DNA from: Pyrenophora tritici-repentis
Lineage: Eukaryota > Ascomycota > Dothideomycetes > Pleosporales > Pleosporaceae
Direction: 5' to 3'
Length of the DNA: 64,000 nt
Assembly: GCF_003171515.1 (NCBI RefSeq)
Contig: NC_089392.1
Span: 2,480,001 to 2,544,000, forward strand
Below, piece by piece: positions 32,179 through 44,500 of the stretch (the first letter of the stretch is position 1; each line of letters opens with the position of its first letter). A program made the translations under genes and the position numbers. The notes under the pieces were generated by a model, which saw nothing but the letters and a program-made list of their open reading frames with translations, was not told the DNA's origin and ran no database searches.

Positions 32179-35100
32179 TCACACGGAAGTAGGCTCCTCT
32201 GGTGTCTTACCAACGCACTGACTTTCAGCTTCCGGGCTTATGGGTACAGCGGGCTTGACATCGTCCTCGGTGTCCTCTCTCGCGGTATTGTTCAAGTCCA
32301 TGTCCTTGTTCGACGCACCGACCACCTCCTCGATCATGGCTGCGAAGTCTACAGTCATGCCACCGTAGTTCATCTTGAGCAAGGCAGCTGCATCGGGACT
32401 GTTGTCGGCATCAAGACTACCGCGTCTGGACCCGTTCTCCATAGTCAACATCATGGTTTCGTTACCGAAGATGTTCTCCCCATTCCACAGACCAGCAGCG
32501 GAAGATGTATTGGGGTCTTCATAGAGATCGAAACCTGGGCCTAGCGAGCCTGTCTTTGATGGAGAACTATTCACGGGCATGTCGCTTGAAAGAAAGTCCT
32601 CGGGCAGGAACTGACTGAATTCGGCAGCGCTACGACCGGGCGTAGTGAAAGTGGGGAATTCAGAAAAGTCCATAGTTTGGGAAGGTGACGAGATAGGATG
32701 GTCAGACAATAACGCATTGAGTGAACGTGTAAACGGCGTCTCGGGTGCGATTGTCGCCGCGCGAGTTCCACGAGGAGTGAAAATGCTGCGGCCGGGTGTT
32801 GCAGGAAGTTCACCTCGTTTTGGTGTCAACGTGGCGCGCTGTCGGGTGCCTGGAGTGGGCGTCTTCAAGAGATCTTGGGAGCTCAGATCCTTCTTTGGCG
32901 TAGTCTTTGGCGACACCGCATCTTCAAAAAGGTGAGCAAGTTCATCTCGTCCTGTGGAAGAAGGAGGTGGACAGTTCTCTTTGTCGGGATTCTCGTCGTC
33001 AAGAGTGGCGACTTGTACTACAGGCTGCTCAAACCAGTTTGCTTGCTTTGTCACAATGGGAATGCAACCGTCATGGCCTATTCCAGCATGTCGACAACGG
33101 CCACAAGGTCGCTCCCGGTCGCAACCCCGCTTGAGCTCTTTGCATCGTTGACAACGGGGCCTTTTTGGGGCGTCATCATCATGTACATGCATGGGAGTGG
33201 CGATAGGAGGCGGCGGTTGCTGAAGTGTCTTTTGCTGGCCTTGCTTCCCGGGTGAGGGGAACAGTATCCGCCTAGTAGGCTTTGGTGTAAGGTCATGTTC
33301 AAGGTCAATGGGCGAGGCCTTGGATCCTCGAACACCGGCAGGACTAGACTGCATAGCTCGCTGGAATGCAGCCTGTTCACGTAGACCAGGCAGACCGTTT
33401 GGTGGTGCCATTGCTCCATCATGGTTCTTTTCATGAGCGGTATCACCCAGCTCTTGCTCGGCTGGCATAGCAGGCTCAGATTCTGGCAAGGGTGCGTCAG
33501 ACATGAGCTCATCGCCGACAATGGACTTGGAGCGAGCTCCCATCTTCTGGTCCCTCTTGCGTTTCGCCAACCGTGCAGCCCTATCCCAAACCTTCTGCGG
33601 CCTCATCGAAAACTTCTTAATGAGCCATAGTCCACATGGGTTACAGAGGTTGAGCTCCTCAAATGCATTATTTGACTTCGCCGCCATCAAATCCTTGTCT
33701 TCGCGGGTCAAGTTATTTTTGAAGATGCGGTATCTTGGCTCGCCATCGCTGTCGGTAGATGGTTCTACCAATTCATACGCAATGATGTCGGTACCGGCTG
33801 AATCAGTCGACAATTCAAGTCCAGTGGGCGAGCCATTCTCCACACGCGTATAGGCTTTCCTCCAAGTAGGTGTATCGATCTCTCCACAGTTAACACAATG
33901 TGGTGGCATCTCGCCTTTGGCAATGGCTGCCTCTAACCGGTCCTTGATGTATCTCTTCCTTTTAGCACCAGATCCGCTGCGAGGTCCACCATACTCTGAA
34001 GGTGTGGGCGCATCGGACATGGGCTCGCCTGTACCAGACCATGTATGCGACCTTGGAAGTCCTCTCGGTTTCGATGGTTTTGAATGCTTGACAGGGAGGT
34101 TCGGTGTGGCGGATCGACTAAATATCAGTGCCTCGCTTTCGGCGGTGGGAGAGACGTGCGACACCATGGCATCGGGAGAGCCGGCGGTAGATACAGTTGC
34201 GCGTGACAGATTCTGAACCTTGGTCTGACCCATCAAACCAGACGCACAAGCATCAGTAGTTCCGTTCTGCCCAGCCGCATGGTCATTGTCTTGTTGCAGC
34301 ATGGACATCCTCGACATGAGATCATTGTCGTCTTTGGTATGATCCTCTTGGAAATAGACCGAATTGAACATATCCTGATCCATGCTATCAAAGTCGAAAC
34401 CTTGTGTGCTCCCCAAATCCATCTCGATACTCTCGGCGATTGGCTGTATTGTAGATTTTCGATGCCATGATTTATCCCCAAGATCCATGCCCTCCCGTCC
34501 TGTAGGCATGTCGCTAACGAAGCCAGAGTCGTTCATGGATAACGTCGGTAGGTTGGGGCTGGAAGGAGCAGGCGATACGGTTCGCTGTGGTGCAATTGGA
34601 GGCGAGGAGGGCATTTCTCTAGGGGTCTCGCTAGGACTACCATCTCTTTCATCCGCTGATTCCATGGCGTTATCGGAGTAGGGCCCATTTTCATACGGAG
34701 ACATGTACCGTGGTCTATCCATAGAACCATGTCGTAACGCACTTGGCGCTGGTGGACGACGCATTCCTCTCCTATTTTGCTTCTCGCCTGGGCGGGGGGT
34801 AGGTGCACGTGGTACCATATCAGCAGCAGCTCCTGAAGCACTGAGAGCCGGCTTGAGCAAGCGTACAGAGGCAGCTGTGCTGGCAGTCACCCGGAGTGAG
34901 TCGTTGTGAGCAGTCAGTGGCGTGTTTCTCGGTCTTGTAGTCTGGGTGATGCGTGCCCTTTTCTTTGGGGGTCCTTCTTCCTGTTGCTCGACGACATAGG
35001 GATCGCTGAACGGGAACGGCTGAGGGGGTGGAACTGCTTCACTTCGGACAGAGGTTCGGGATGCAGGGCGTGAGGGTGGATTGTATTGGTAATGGTGGAA

Positions 35101-36055
35101 TGAGACGGTGCTCAGGGCAGGGCTCGAGGGTCGCATGGGTTGAGACATGTAGGGTACGCCCGTCTGGTCATAGAAAGAATCGTTACGGGAAGGCTCCTGG
35201 GATGGACTCTGGCGAGTAAGCATCTGATGAAACGGCTCGACACCACCGGTAGAAGCGCGTGGTGAAGGCTGTGCGGGGTAGCCGGGAGCTGGTTGGGCCA
35301 GATGGCTTAGCATTGGGTTCTCTTTGAGAAAGTCCGACCAGGCATTGTAGTCGAACCCTTCAGGCATCAGCTGACTGAGACTATGATATCGCTCCATGTT
35401 CTCGACATATTCCTTTTGCATACACGTTGGCACAGGGACTAGTTTCAGTTTCACCTCGAGAGTCTCCTTGATACCATTCGAGAAGATGCCAAGGATGTTC
35501 TTGCACACACGACCAGTGACCATTGTCTGGGAGTCTTTGGCGGGGGCATTGGGGGTCGACGATGCTGAAGCAAGAATCCAAGACAGCATGCCCTGGCCCA
35601 CAAGCGGCGTTTCGTACTCGGAGAAGTCGTAAGCGTAGACGGTGTAATCATGACCTAGTTTGGCGACCAGCTCGGGACTACAGCGGTGAGCAATCAGTTC
35701 TGTAAGACCAATAAGAATCGGAGACGGCCCACCTTGCAGCAACAATAGCCTGAATGCACGTCTTGAGTTCGATGACTCCGACCTCGGTTGTCTCATCCAG
35801 GGACACTACAGGCACGCTGAGAACACTCGGCAGACGAGCCAGGCAATTCGACTTGTTCTCGTGGTCGAATGTGTAGAGTACCTTGACTGTACGGGGAGCT
35901 ATGTTAGATGAGGACGTGATGGACGACTAGGTAGGCTTGCCTCTCATTTGCCTACGGGGTATCTCGTCCATTGAGCCCTCGTCAGCGCCAGCGGACGGTG
36001 TCGATGTTTGCGGCATCCCGTCCGTCTCCGGTGCAGTACTTGATGGAGTCGACAT
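32179..36055 (-). CDS. SPT21/AMS2-type GATA transcription factor with added Zn2Cys6-like cluster
   Basis: Large nuclear regulator (1255 residues) resembling the Spt21/Ams2 group that controls histone-gene transcription and centromere function. Three exons: 36055-35941, 35886-35733, 35677-32179. The first intron has a GC donor (AG|GCAAGC), forced by the conserved reading MRVKVLYTFDHENK across the junction. The second splits SPEL. The Spt21-type N-domain is at about 33-190 (VGVIELKTCIQAIVAA, DYTVYAYDFSEYETPLVGQG, GRVCKNILGIFSN). A GATA-like finger begins CVNCGEIDTPTWRKA (about 684) and closes with CNPCGLWL about 80 residues later, instead of the usual 17-18. A binuclear-cluster-like motif CQRCKELKRGCDRERPCGRC...C lies at about 932-961. 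The remainder is disordered and Ser/Pro-rich. Start chosen at MSTPSST; the frame is open further upstream (to 36373) but that part looks non-conserved. Confidence 0.83.
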
Positions 36056-36806
36056 TGTTGCCTGCAAAGTGGACGATGGCAAAGCCAGGCCGTGTCGCAA
36101 AGGAGACAACAAGGGCGTCGCGGGCGGACTAGTCGTGGTCAATGTTGAATCGCGATCGGTGGTTGGCGTGCGATCATCGCGAACGCGTTTTTGGTGGACC
36201 AAGAAGGAAGCGAGACCAAGGGCGTCCAGGAAGGCGGGGAAACGTGACTCTTTAAATAGGTCGGAACGCAAAATCCTAGAACTAGGCAGCAGCACGCGTA
36301 GAACAGCGAAAGAAAAGGAGCGTAAGGGCGTCGTAAAGATGTCGTGTGTGAAAGTGAAGATGAGCTTGTCCATGTCGGAGGTTTAGCACTAGATACCCGC
36401 GCTAAGCTAACGCCGGGAAGGTACGACGCGTGACGCACCTTCCAGCCCAGCCCTGGGGTCCACAATACGACACGTCTTGATTGGCGGGTAAGCGAAAAGA
36501 CTGCGGTCCCAGCTCCATCTAAGCCAAGCTCTCTCACTTCAATCGCCCTTCACGTCCATCGCCGACCGCTCCACCACCATCCAAGCTCGTTGCCGTGGTA
36601 TTCCTCCTCTTTGTACTAGGTCAGTTATTTCTCCCTGGCCCGTGCAAGCTATCTGCTGCAAGTGCGTCACCCTTGCGCGTTGCCTCTTTAAGCTGCATAT
36701 CAAATTTCTGTTGGCAGAAGCTCAAACGACGGGGAAACTTACGAGTAATAGTTACCGAGCTTGTCCCTCCTCCAGACCTGCTACCTACATTACACAAGTC
36801 GACATC
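36056..36806. other. Divergent promoter region, AMS2-like / SmD2
   Basis: 751 bp between two divergent nuclear genes. The minus-strand frame stays open to 36373 upstream of the chosen AMS2-like start. No other feature seen. Confidence 0.45.
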
Positions 36807-37313
36807 ATGGTAGACGCAAAGATTCAGTGCGTATCAATCCCCGCCGTCCATCTCAATATGCATGCTAATGTTGCGTAGAGAGCTTCTTTCTAAGCCACGC
36901 TCCGAGTTGACGTACATACAGTATAGCCTACCTTAGATTCATGTACTGACATTGCTACCTAGAGAATATGAGGTTGCTCAAGTCGAAGAGCATGAACTCA
37001 CCACCGGCCCCCTCTCCATCCTCCAAACCGCCGTCAGATCGCGCACTCAGGTGCTGATCTCCTGCAGAAACAACAGGAAGATTCTTGCGCGCGTCAAGGC
37101 TTTTGACCGTCACTGCAACATGGTACTTGAAAATGCAAAGGAGATGTGGACTGAGACACCACGGTTAGCCAACGGTAGTTACGGGCGGAAGGTTAACAAG
37201 GACCGCTTCATTTCCAAGCTGTGTGTCTTATTGCCCCCTGTACACGAAAATATATGCTGACTATATTTAGGTTCTTGCGAGGAGACTCGGTCATTCTCGT
37301 TTTGTTGTCATAG
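36807..37313 (+). CDS. smd2: Small nuclear ribonucleoprotein Sm D2
   Basis: Core Sm-ring protein of the spliceosomal U1, U2, U4 and U5 snRNPs. Four exons, 36807-36826, 36879-36911 (33 nt), 36963-37220 and 37271-37313, sum to 354 nt, i.e. 117 residues, the normal SmD2 length. The joined reading restores the conserved N-terminus [20 protein letters not shown]. Then come Sm motif 1 ([35 protein letters not shown]) and Sm motif 2 ([16 protein letters not shown], which ends the protein). Frame continuity through all three introns makes the model secure. Confidence 0.95.
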
Positions 37314-37471
37314 ACGTATCTGCGCTATGGACTGGATGGAAGTGAGAGACTATGGCGCATACGATTTGGGGCTGGATTGAATCAAAAGTTACATAGCCGT
37401 CACGATGACGGTTGTCACCGCCAAACGAATCAAGCAACGATACCCTCCTACGCCCTCATCAGTGCTCCATC

Positions 37472-39452
37472 CTACTTCTTCAATCCGTCATTCAGGCCCA
37501 GCAGAAGCTCCGCAAGCCCATGCGCGCCTGGGTCTGGCACTTCTTGGAACCCTTCGCCTCCGACATACACCGTTCGCCCCAAACTCGCTTTCATACCCTT
37601 GGTCCCTTGCGCTCCAATCTGCGCTGCTGCGGCCGCTTTGTCGATTTCGTCAGTCTTGGACAGTGTCTCCACGAACGGGTAGAGAGCGTCCATGAGCGTT
37701 CGATCCCCGGGTTTTGCAGGCGTATACTTGCCAAGTGCTTTGAGCGATGAGTCAAGAGCCTTGGCCCATATTGCAGGGGTCACTAGTTGTGGCGAGGAGG
37801 GTGCGTTCTGTCGCAGTCCATGGGCTAGGGCGTTCAAGAAGATGGCGTAGATGGCGCCTGATGTGCCATCCATTGCCACTTCGACCACTTGAATGATGTG
37901 ATTCACAAGGATCAGCAGATCTTCTGTTTCCTTTGCCGTTTCGAGCATCTTCACGATTGCTGTAGGGTGTCAGCACCAGGCAACAATGCACACGTGACCA
38001 GATCCTACCTTCAGCTCCGCGCTTGAGTCCAATCCCGCAATCGCCGTCTCCCACTATCGTGTCATATCTAGTGACGTCTGGCTCCGCTTCTATTAGTCTA
38101 TTCAACGCACTTGTCAAGGTCGACTTCGCCTGCGCATAATTGACTGCATCTAGGTTAGCACGCCCTACGCGACTTATCCAACAAACCCGTAACTTACCCC
38201 TCAAAGTGCTAGGCTGGATTTCTTCTTCGTCTACCTGTTCTTCACTCTTCTTTGCTTCCCCCTGTCTTGCCCATGTGCTACTACTGATCGCTGCAGACCA
38301 ACCACTCGCTTCGGCGGGCGCGTCAAGCAGCTCTAGCATAGAAGCGCCTACTGATCCCGTATCGGCGACTCTAAGCAAGCTAATGCTAAAGCCCAATCCG
38401 TTCAAGCTGGTCATGAAAGTGCCCGCGAGTATGCGCACAGGCTTGATCTTGAAGCTCCTCGCCAACTGCTCGACCACCTCGTGCGTGATACCGCTCAACT
38501 CAAGCGGACTAACGCCTCCTAGGTTGTTAACCAGCAGCACAACCTCGTCTTTCTCGGTGATTTTAGAGAAGCTTCGATCTTGGTCCGCGACATCCAAACA
38601 ATGCGACAACATCGTCTTAACAAGCCCCGGGAGGTCGGTCGATTTGCGTTCGGAGCCAGCTTCATTATGAATACCCATGCCAATCTCGACCTGGCCGTCC
38701 TTCAGCTCATCGTCCTCTGGCTCCCGGCGACCCGGAACGTGGACATGCGCCAGCGAGGATCCAATCGAAACGGTGTTATCCGCAACAAGTCGCGCAATTC
38801 TTGTCACATCTTTCAGACTCGCCCTGCACACCGTCAGCCTCTGATACCCAACGACGCAGCCACCAGACTCAACAACCTACCCTTTCGTCGCCAACGCCCC
38901 AGCAATCTTCTGTACCAACACCGTCCCCGCAATTCCTCTCCTCCCCACCTTGCCCCCCTTCGCCCTCCCCACCCCAGCATCATCCCCCACAACCACCATG
39001 TCGACCTCAAACCCCGCTGCGCGCGCCTTCTCCACTGCCATTCCAAAGTTCAATACGTCACCCGTGTAATTCATCACAATAACCAGTACACCCTTGTCCT
39101 TTTGCACCCGATGCAGTATACATCTTCGGATTTGCTCGGCGCTCGGCGACGCGAATATCGAACCTGCGACAGCGCCCGAGAGAAGCCCTGCGCCTACAAA
39201 GGACGCAAAGGAAGGCTCGTGCCCACTGCCGCCACCGGAGACGATGGAGACTTGCGAGGCGCTGCTACTGGGTTTACGGTAAATTATCTTGTTGGTGATG
39301 TCGCATTGGACAGAGGGGTTGGTCAGGGGAATGCTGAGGAGGGCAGTATTCACGAGGTGGGAGGGGTCGTGGATGAAGTGTTTGGCTGTGTGGTGGTAGT
39401 GGTTAGCTGCTGGCAATATGGTATAGGCGCATAGTTGGGACGTACATGACAT
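37472..39452 (-). CDS. dak1: Dihydroxyacetone kinase (Dak)
   Basis: ATP-dependent kinase converting dihydroxyacetone (or glyceraldehyde) to its phosphate; glycerol metabolism and dihydroxyacetone detoxification, cytosolic. Five exons: 39452-39446 (7 nt), 39385-38881, 38823-38198, 38143-38009, 37959-37472. They sum to 1761 nt, 586 residues, the usual length. The DhaK domain is N-terminal: SKHFIHDPSHLVN, VSIVSGGGSGHEPSF, GVLVIVMNYTGDVLNFGMA, and SIGSSLAHVHVPGR, which carries the His region for covalent substrate binding. The DhaL nucleotide-binding domain follows a linker: TIVGDGDCGIGLKRGAE with its metal-binding Asp residues, then AMDGTSGAIYAIFLNALAHG. The extreme C-terminus lacks an obvious peroxisomal SKL signal. 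Confidence 0.92.
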
Positions 39453-40988
39453 GGTAGCGATTTCTGTAGGTGTTTACGCTATTCAATACTAGAAATTATG
39501 AGGCACAAGCAACTTTTCTCACGGTAACTCGGGCTTTTTTTAACAACCCGCTGTGGCGACTACAACGTCTTAAACGGCAGCGATGCGCCGAGTGTTCAAT
39601 CCCCGATGCCGACGATAGCGACAAGGACGACGACGACGCCTCAGATTGCTTCATCTCGCCCAGCCTATCCACCCCCAGCCCAGTATTTACCTTGGCAAGC
39701 ATGGTTTTTTTCCAAACACATCATATGCCGCGGGCAGGCGAGAACTGCAGCTGGGCCACTTGGATGCCTGCAGTCACTTTTCTGTGGGGTAGCGTGAGGG
39801 GTAAAACCTGTGGTGCGGTGGTGAGGTGGGGTAGGTTGGTCCGATGAGATTCCGTTGGGTGAGGGGCGGGTTGCTGTTTTGGGATGAGCCGGGATGTGTG
39901 CTGTGAGCTAATGCAAGAATTCTGGGGGGCTGGTGTTGGTTATTTTGGGTTTTGGGTATTGATCGTGATGTGAGGTTTAGAAGTTGGGCATTTTGGGTAC
40001 TCATGGTACTGATGCGCGAGAGAGAAGTTTGCCGTTTGGGGAATATGTGTGGTTACGCTGGTGAGGGGGATGAGATGCGGTTGAAGGATGAAGTAGGAGG
40101 CGAATATGCCAGGCCAAACTCTATTGAAGTTGACTATGCAGGCTACGGTATCTTTTCATTGAAGTAACAATGTCGACTGGAGCGAATGAGGGGATGGGAG
40201 TCATGTAACGCACGGTACATGATGGAGTAGACGTAGAGTGGATGAACCTTGAGAGAACTCCGGGTAGACATGGGGTGATCGATGGTTCTGCAGTTTGGTA
40301 TGCAAAGGTCTAACATCTAAGATAGCACGTAGGTAAGTTTTACATTTTGTAGTCTAAAGGAACTAGCTTCTCCATGTTGAGGGCACGGTCGAAGCGAGCT
40401 TCCTGCACTACCTACAGACCAGCAGCTGCATCTAAGTCGTATCATCGCTGATCCTATCTACTTCCAAAAGAGTGTCACTACGTATCGATGTAAGCCCTAG
40501 CTTTCAACTGCATCTCAACATTGGTTATGACCGCCATGTGTTGAGGCTTGAACTAATGCGCACGCGAGAACGTTGTTCGAAAAGCTCATCCGCCCAAATA
40601 TTCGTAACACTCAGCGAGCCATTTTGAGCTGATGATGTCATGCCATATAAACAGATGAGATCCAAAAATGTTACCTCAGAACTGTAGGTCCGTGCACTCG
40701 ATCTGTGGTGAAAGGCGCAGGCGTGGTTCTAACTGCTCGACTCGATGTTTTCTACGAATAATTCACTGGTAGCAGATATGCACAACTATTGCAATTAAAA
40801 ACGTAACTTGCTTGTTGCGGCGGTATCATCCATGGATTTGGCTGACTGATCCACGCAAATATCGTCTCGGTACCATCAAAGTAGCTGTCTTGGCCACAAC
40901 GAGCGGAAGTGATTATAAATATCATATGCGCAGACTGGATACAAGGGTATTTCAGTATCTTTCGGCAACCCCAACAAATACATCTGGC
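39453..40988. other. Intergenic, left flank of the retrotransposon
   Basis: 1.5 kb. The left end is the DAK promoter. The right end, up to the GTAT at 40989-40992, is the former upstream/leader sequence of the F-box gene that now lies beyond the retrotransposon. A 125-codon plus-strand frame at 39470-39847 (with a DDSDKDDDD run) has no recognisable domain. Confidence 0.45.
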
Positions 40989-40992
40989 GTAT
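40989..40992. repeat. Target-site duplication, left copy (GTAT)
   Basis: GTAT directly abuts the LTR that starts TGTGG at 40993; the same four bases follow the other LTR at 48790-48793. Short, but both copies sit exactly at the LTR boundaries. Confidence 0.75.
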
Positions 40993-41204
40993 TGTGGTAG
41001 AGGGATAGCCTCAATAGTCAGAAGAGAGGCTGCCGACCCGCAATCGGTAGAGAGTAGAGAACAAGAAGGTATCCGAACAATAAACGGTAGTATTAAGAAT
41101 GGTGTACGATAACTGTCGAGCTCCTCTACGCGGAGTCGTCCTAAAATACTCAACCCTAGCGCCGATTACCTAACGCCGAACACGTGACAAGCTACTACAC
41201 CACA
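40993..41204 (-). repeat. 3' LTR (element orientation)
   Basis: 212 bp, TGTGGTAG...CTACACCACA as read on the plus strand, with 8-10 bp imperfect terminal inverted repeats. By base-by-base reading it is identical to the copy at 48578-48789. Confidence 0.95.
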
Positions 41205-41219
41205 TTTTCCTCCCCAGCC
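41205..41219 (-). promoter_or_regulatory. Polypurine tract
   Basis: On the element strand GGCTGGGGAGGAAAA lies immediately before the 3' LTR, the position and composition of a plus-strand primer. Confidence 0.7.
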
Positions 41220-41505
41220 TCCAGCTTGGTCCCCTCAAGCTGCCGAATGCCTCTCAAAACTATCCGACCCGCTTTCGACGACTCCTCCGACTGTCTCGCG
41301 ATGCCTGCCGCAACCTGCAACCATGCTGCCTTCCTGACAAACACTCGCGTTTGCTCCTCCACCTCCGAAGCGCTCTTAACTAGTCCAGGCCAGAGGTTCT
41401 TGTTGAAAGTCCCTCCGCAAGCCCACCGCTGCCTTCAACTGCTCTCTCACCTTACAACCACGGCAGCGATCGCCTCTCTTCTTCCCCAATAGCTGCTCGG
41501 TGATG

Positions 41506-44500
41506 CTAACCTCCCCAGCCTCTTCTGTCTCCCTTACTCTGTGTCGCTGTCCCGCGCGCTATCCGGAGGCGCCGGCTTTGCCCTCCCCTTCTTGAACCTT
41601 CCACGATATTTCCTCGGTTTATCCCTCCGACTATCGTTCGCCTGTCTTGCTCTCCTTCGCGGTCCTCCCCAGCCTGAACATCTCTTGTCTGGTCAGCTCT
41701 TGGCGTCGCTTGCCTTTGTCTTGGCGCCGTAGGCCTTGCCATTGGCAATCTCTCGGTCTCGGGATACAACCGCAAGCGCCCTCGCAGCAGGCTATCTTCT
41801 AGCTCCTCCGGCAGTTCTTCGAATTTCTTTAGGCGATCAGCCCGAGTTGTATTCGGAAAAGCAACCTCATTTAGATCCTCTAGCCGGTAGTACCCTTTAT
41901 CTGCCTGCGCCTCCCGAACTCTGTATGGACCTCTCCACCTGTCATCGAGCTTCCTATCCGAGCTCTTGTCGATGGACTTAATCGCGTCCCAAACTAAAAC
42001 TAGGTCTCCTACTTGAAAGGGCTTCGGCACGTCCTTCTTAGCGTTGCGGCTCTCCACAGCTTCTCTCCGAAGTCTTCTCGTACGTTGGACTGCTTCTTCC
42101 AGGTTCTCTCTGCGGAATTGCAGCTGCGTAGCTCTCACCGCAAGAAGATCGGCATGGCTCCGAACTTCGCTCCACGGTAGGCTTTGCCACGTTGGCACTA
42201 CAAGTTCAATCGGAAGGACCGGATTTTGACCAAGCACCAACTGCGCAGGTGAGAACCCGAGCGGTCTTCGTAGCGACACTCTCTCGGCCCACGTTATTGC
42301 TGACAAGTTGTCTATCCACAAGCCCGGCATCTTTGCCAGCCCATGGATAAAGCCTTGATGACCTCTTTCGATAAGCCCTTGCGCGCGCGAGTTATACGCG
42401 GAGGCTTGAACCCGGTGAATACCAAAGAGCGTAGCCAGCGACTGGACTACTGACTTGTTCTCGGTTCCGCCGTCTACCGAAATCCTTTCGGGCACACCCC
42501 AACGACAGCAGATCTCTTCAAAGATAAACTTCGCAACTGAATCGGAACTTGCTGTCGAGAGCGCACGAGTCTCTGGCCAGCCCGAAAGATACTCTCTTGC
42601 AACTAGCAGGTAGGTCCTGCCGCGTACCCTCGGCATGTGCGTAATGTCGACTGTCCACCAAGACCACATTGCCCGAGAGTATGTCGAGTTAAGCTCTGCT
42701 TCTTTCCGAGTGCCTCTCATCGTCTGGCAGACCTTGCAAGGCCCGAGCTGCTTCGCTACCTGTCTGTACATGCCGTCCCACCAATACCGCTGACATACAG
42801 CTCCGAACGTCGTCTGGATCCCTTTATGGCCTAACCGCTCGTGGATTTCCTGGATTAACGCTGCCTGTAGGTCTTCTCCGTCTACCACTCGGCGGACTGG
42901 CATAGCCTTGGTAGCTTTCCTAAACAGGTGTCGGTCTCGCACGAAGAAGCGCGCCGCATTCTTTGTCCACTTTCGCCGTTCTTGACCCCGAAGCCCATCT
43001 GGTCTCTTCAACGTCCGCAGGAACACCGCAATCTCCTCCGACTTCTCATCGTACTCCTCTGTGAGCAGCTTCCCAATCGTCTCTTCAGTAGCCATAACTA
43101 AATTTATCTCCTCATACCTGTTTAGCACCCGATCGATAAACGGCTCTAGGTCATCCTCGTCTTCCTTTGGCGGCGTCCACCCCTCAGGCTGCGGATACCT
43201 CGATAGAGCATCGGGGATAACATTCTTCTTTCCTGGCACGTGGACAATCTCGAATTCCCACTGAAGGATAGTCGCAAGCCACCTATTCATCACAGAGCCT
43301 GGCAAATCTGGAGACGACCGATTGAGCTGCGCAATTAGCACCTTTGCGTCTGTTTCCACTCGGAAGGGGTGTCCATAAAGGTGGACCTGAAAGACCTTCA
43401 GCGCCCAAACAAGCGCTTTACACTCGAGCTTTGTGGAGTGGAGCTTCGACTCTGCTTCGGACCACAGCGTGCTTTCAAACCTTATTGTGTGGCGACGGCC
43501 ATCCGGACCAACTTGCTCCAAGTGAGCCCCTGCCCCGCGAACTGAGGCGTCCACGCCGACAATCAAAAGACCGCCCCGATAGTTAATCGCCACAAGCGCT
43601 GGCGGAGAGGTAATCGCTTCCTTCAGAATCTTCATCGCATGCCTCTGCTCGTCTCCCCAAATCCACCTAGCGTCCTTTCGAAGGAGCACGAAGAGCGGCT
43701 CTGCTTTCAGCGAGAAACAAAAGATCCATTGCCGATAGTAGACAACGATGCCAACAAACTGTCGGACCTCTTTTACGGTTCGGCACTCCGGCCACTCAAG
43801 GATCTTTCGGACCTTATCCTTCGCAGGATGGCGACCGTCCTTGTCAACTTCATACCCTACAATAGCCATTCGGGGAACTCCCCACCACGACTTCTTTCCT
43901 GAGACTGTGGCCTCGGCCCGAGCGATGTCCGTAAGGACCTTATCCATCTGCAAAGCATGTTCGAGAACAAACCGACGCACACCATCGAAAGCTTCCTCTC
44001 CTCCGTAGTCGTCTCGAGGCCCTGCCACTACAATGTCATCTACAAAAGGCGCTGTCTCCGGAAGGTGATCGTGGAGGATCTTCATCACCGCCCGAACAAA
44101 GACCGCCACAGAGTTTGTCGCGCCCATCGGGAGCGTGCACTGTCGGTATAGTCCGTTTGGCGTCTGAAAGGCTGTCATGTCCCTACTAGACGTGTGCAAT
44201 GGTATCTGGTCATAACCCGAAAACAGATCAAACAGAGCGTAAGTCCTCCTGTTTGCGAACCTCTCCGAGAACTCATCAGCAGATGGCGGGATATAGGCGT
44301 CCCTTAAAGTCACGGCGTTGTATCGTACAGCATTGTTAATGAACCGAAAGTCCTCTGGTTTAACTGGTCGCTCAATCTTCGGAACAAGAAAGTACTTATT
44401 GCGGTACTGCCCGTCGCCATGCTCGAATGTCCCTCGTTCTGCCCGTACGTCCACCATCGCGTTCACAATCGGCACAAGCTTCTTTGGTAACGGAAAGTTC

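Noticed and set aside
35678..35796. ATG at 35796 as start of the AMS2-like gene
   Set aside because: The first 40 codons from there read through an intron; joining two upstream exons restores the conserved MRVKVLYTFDHENK...AASPELVAK sequence.
38580..39434. 284-codon plus-strand frame
   Set aside because: Antisense of dihydroxyacetone kinase exons, whose conserved motifs and exon phases are unambiguous.
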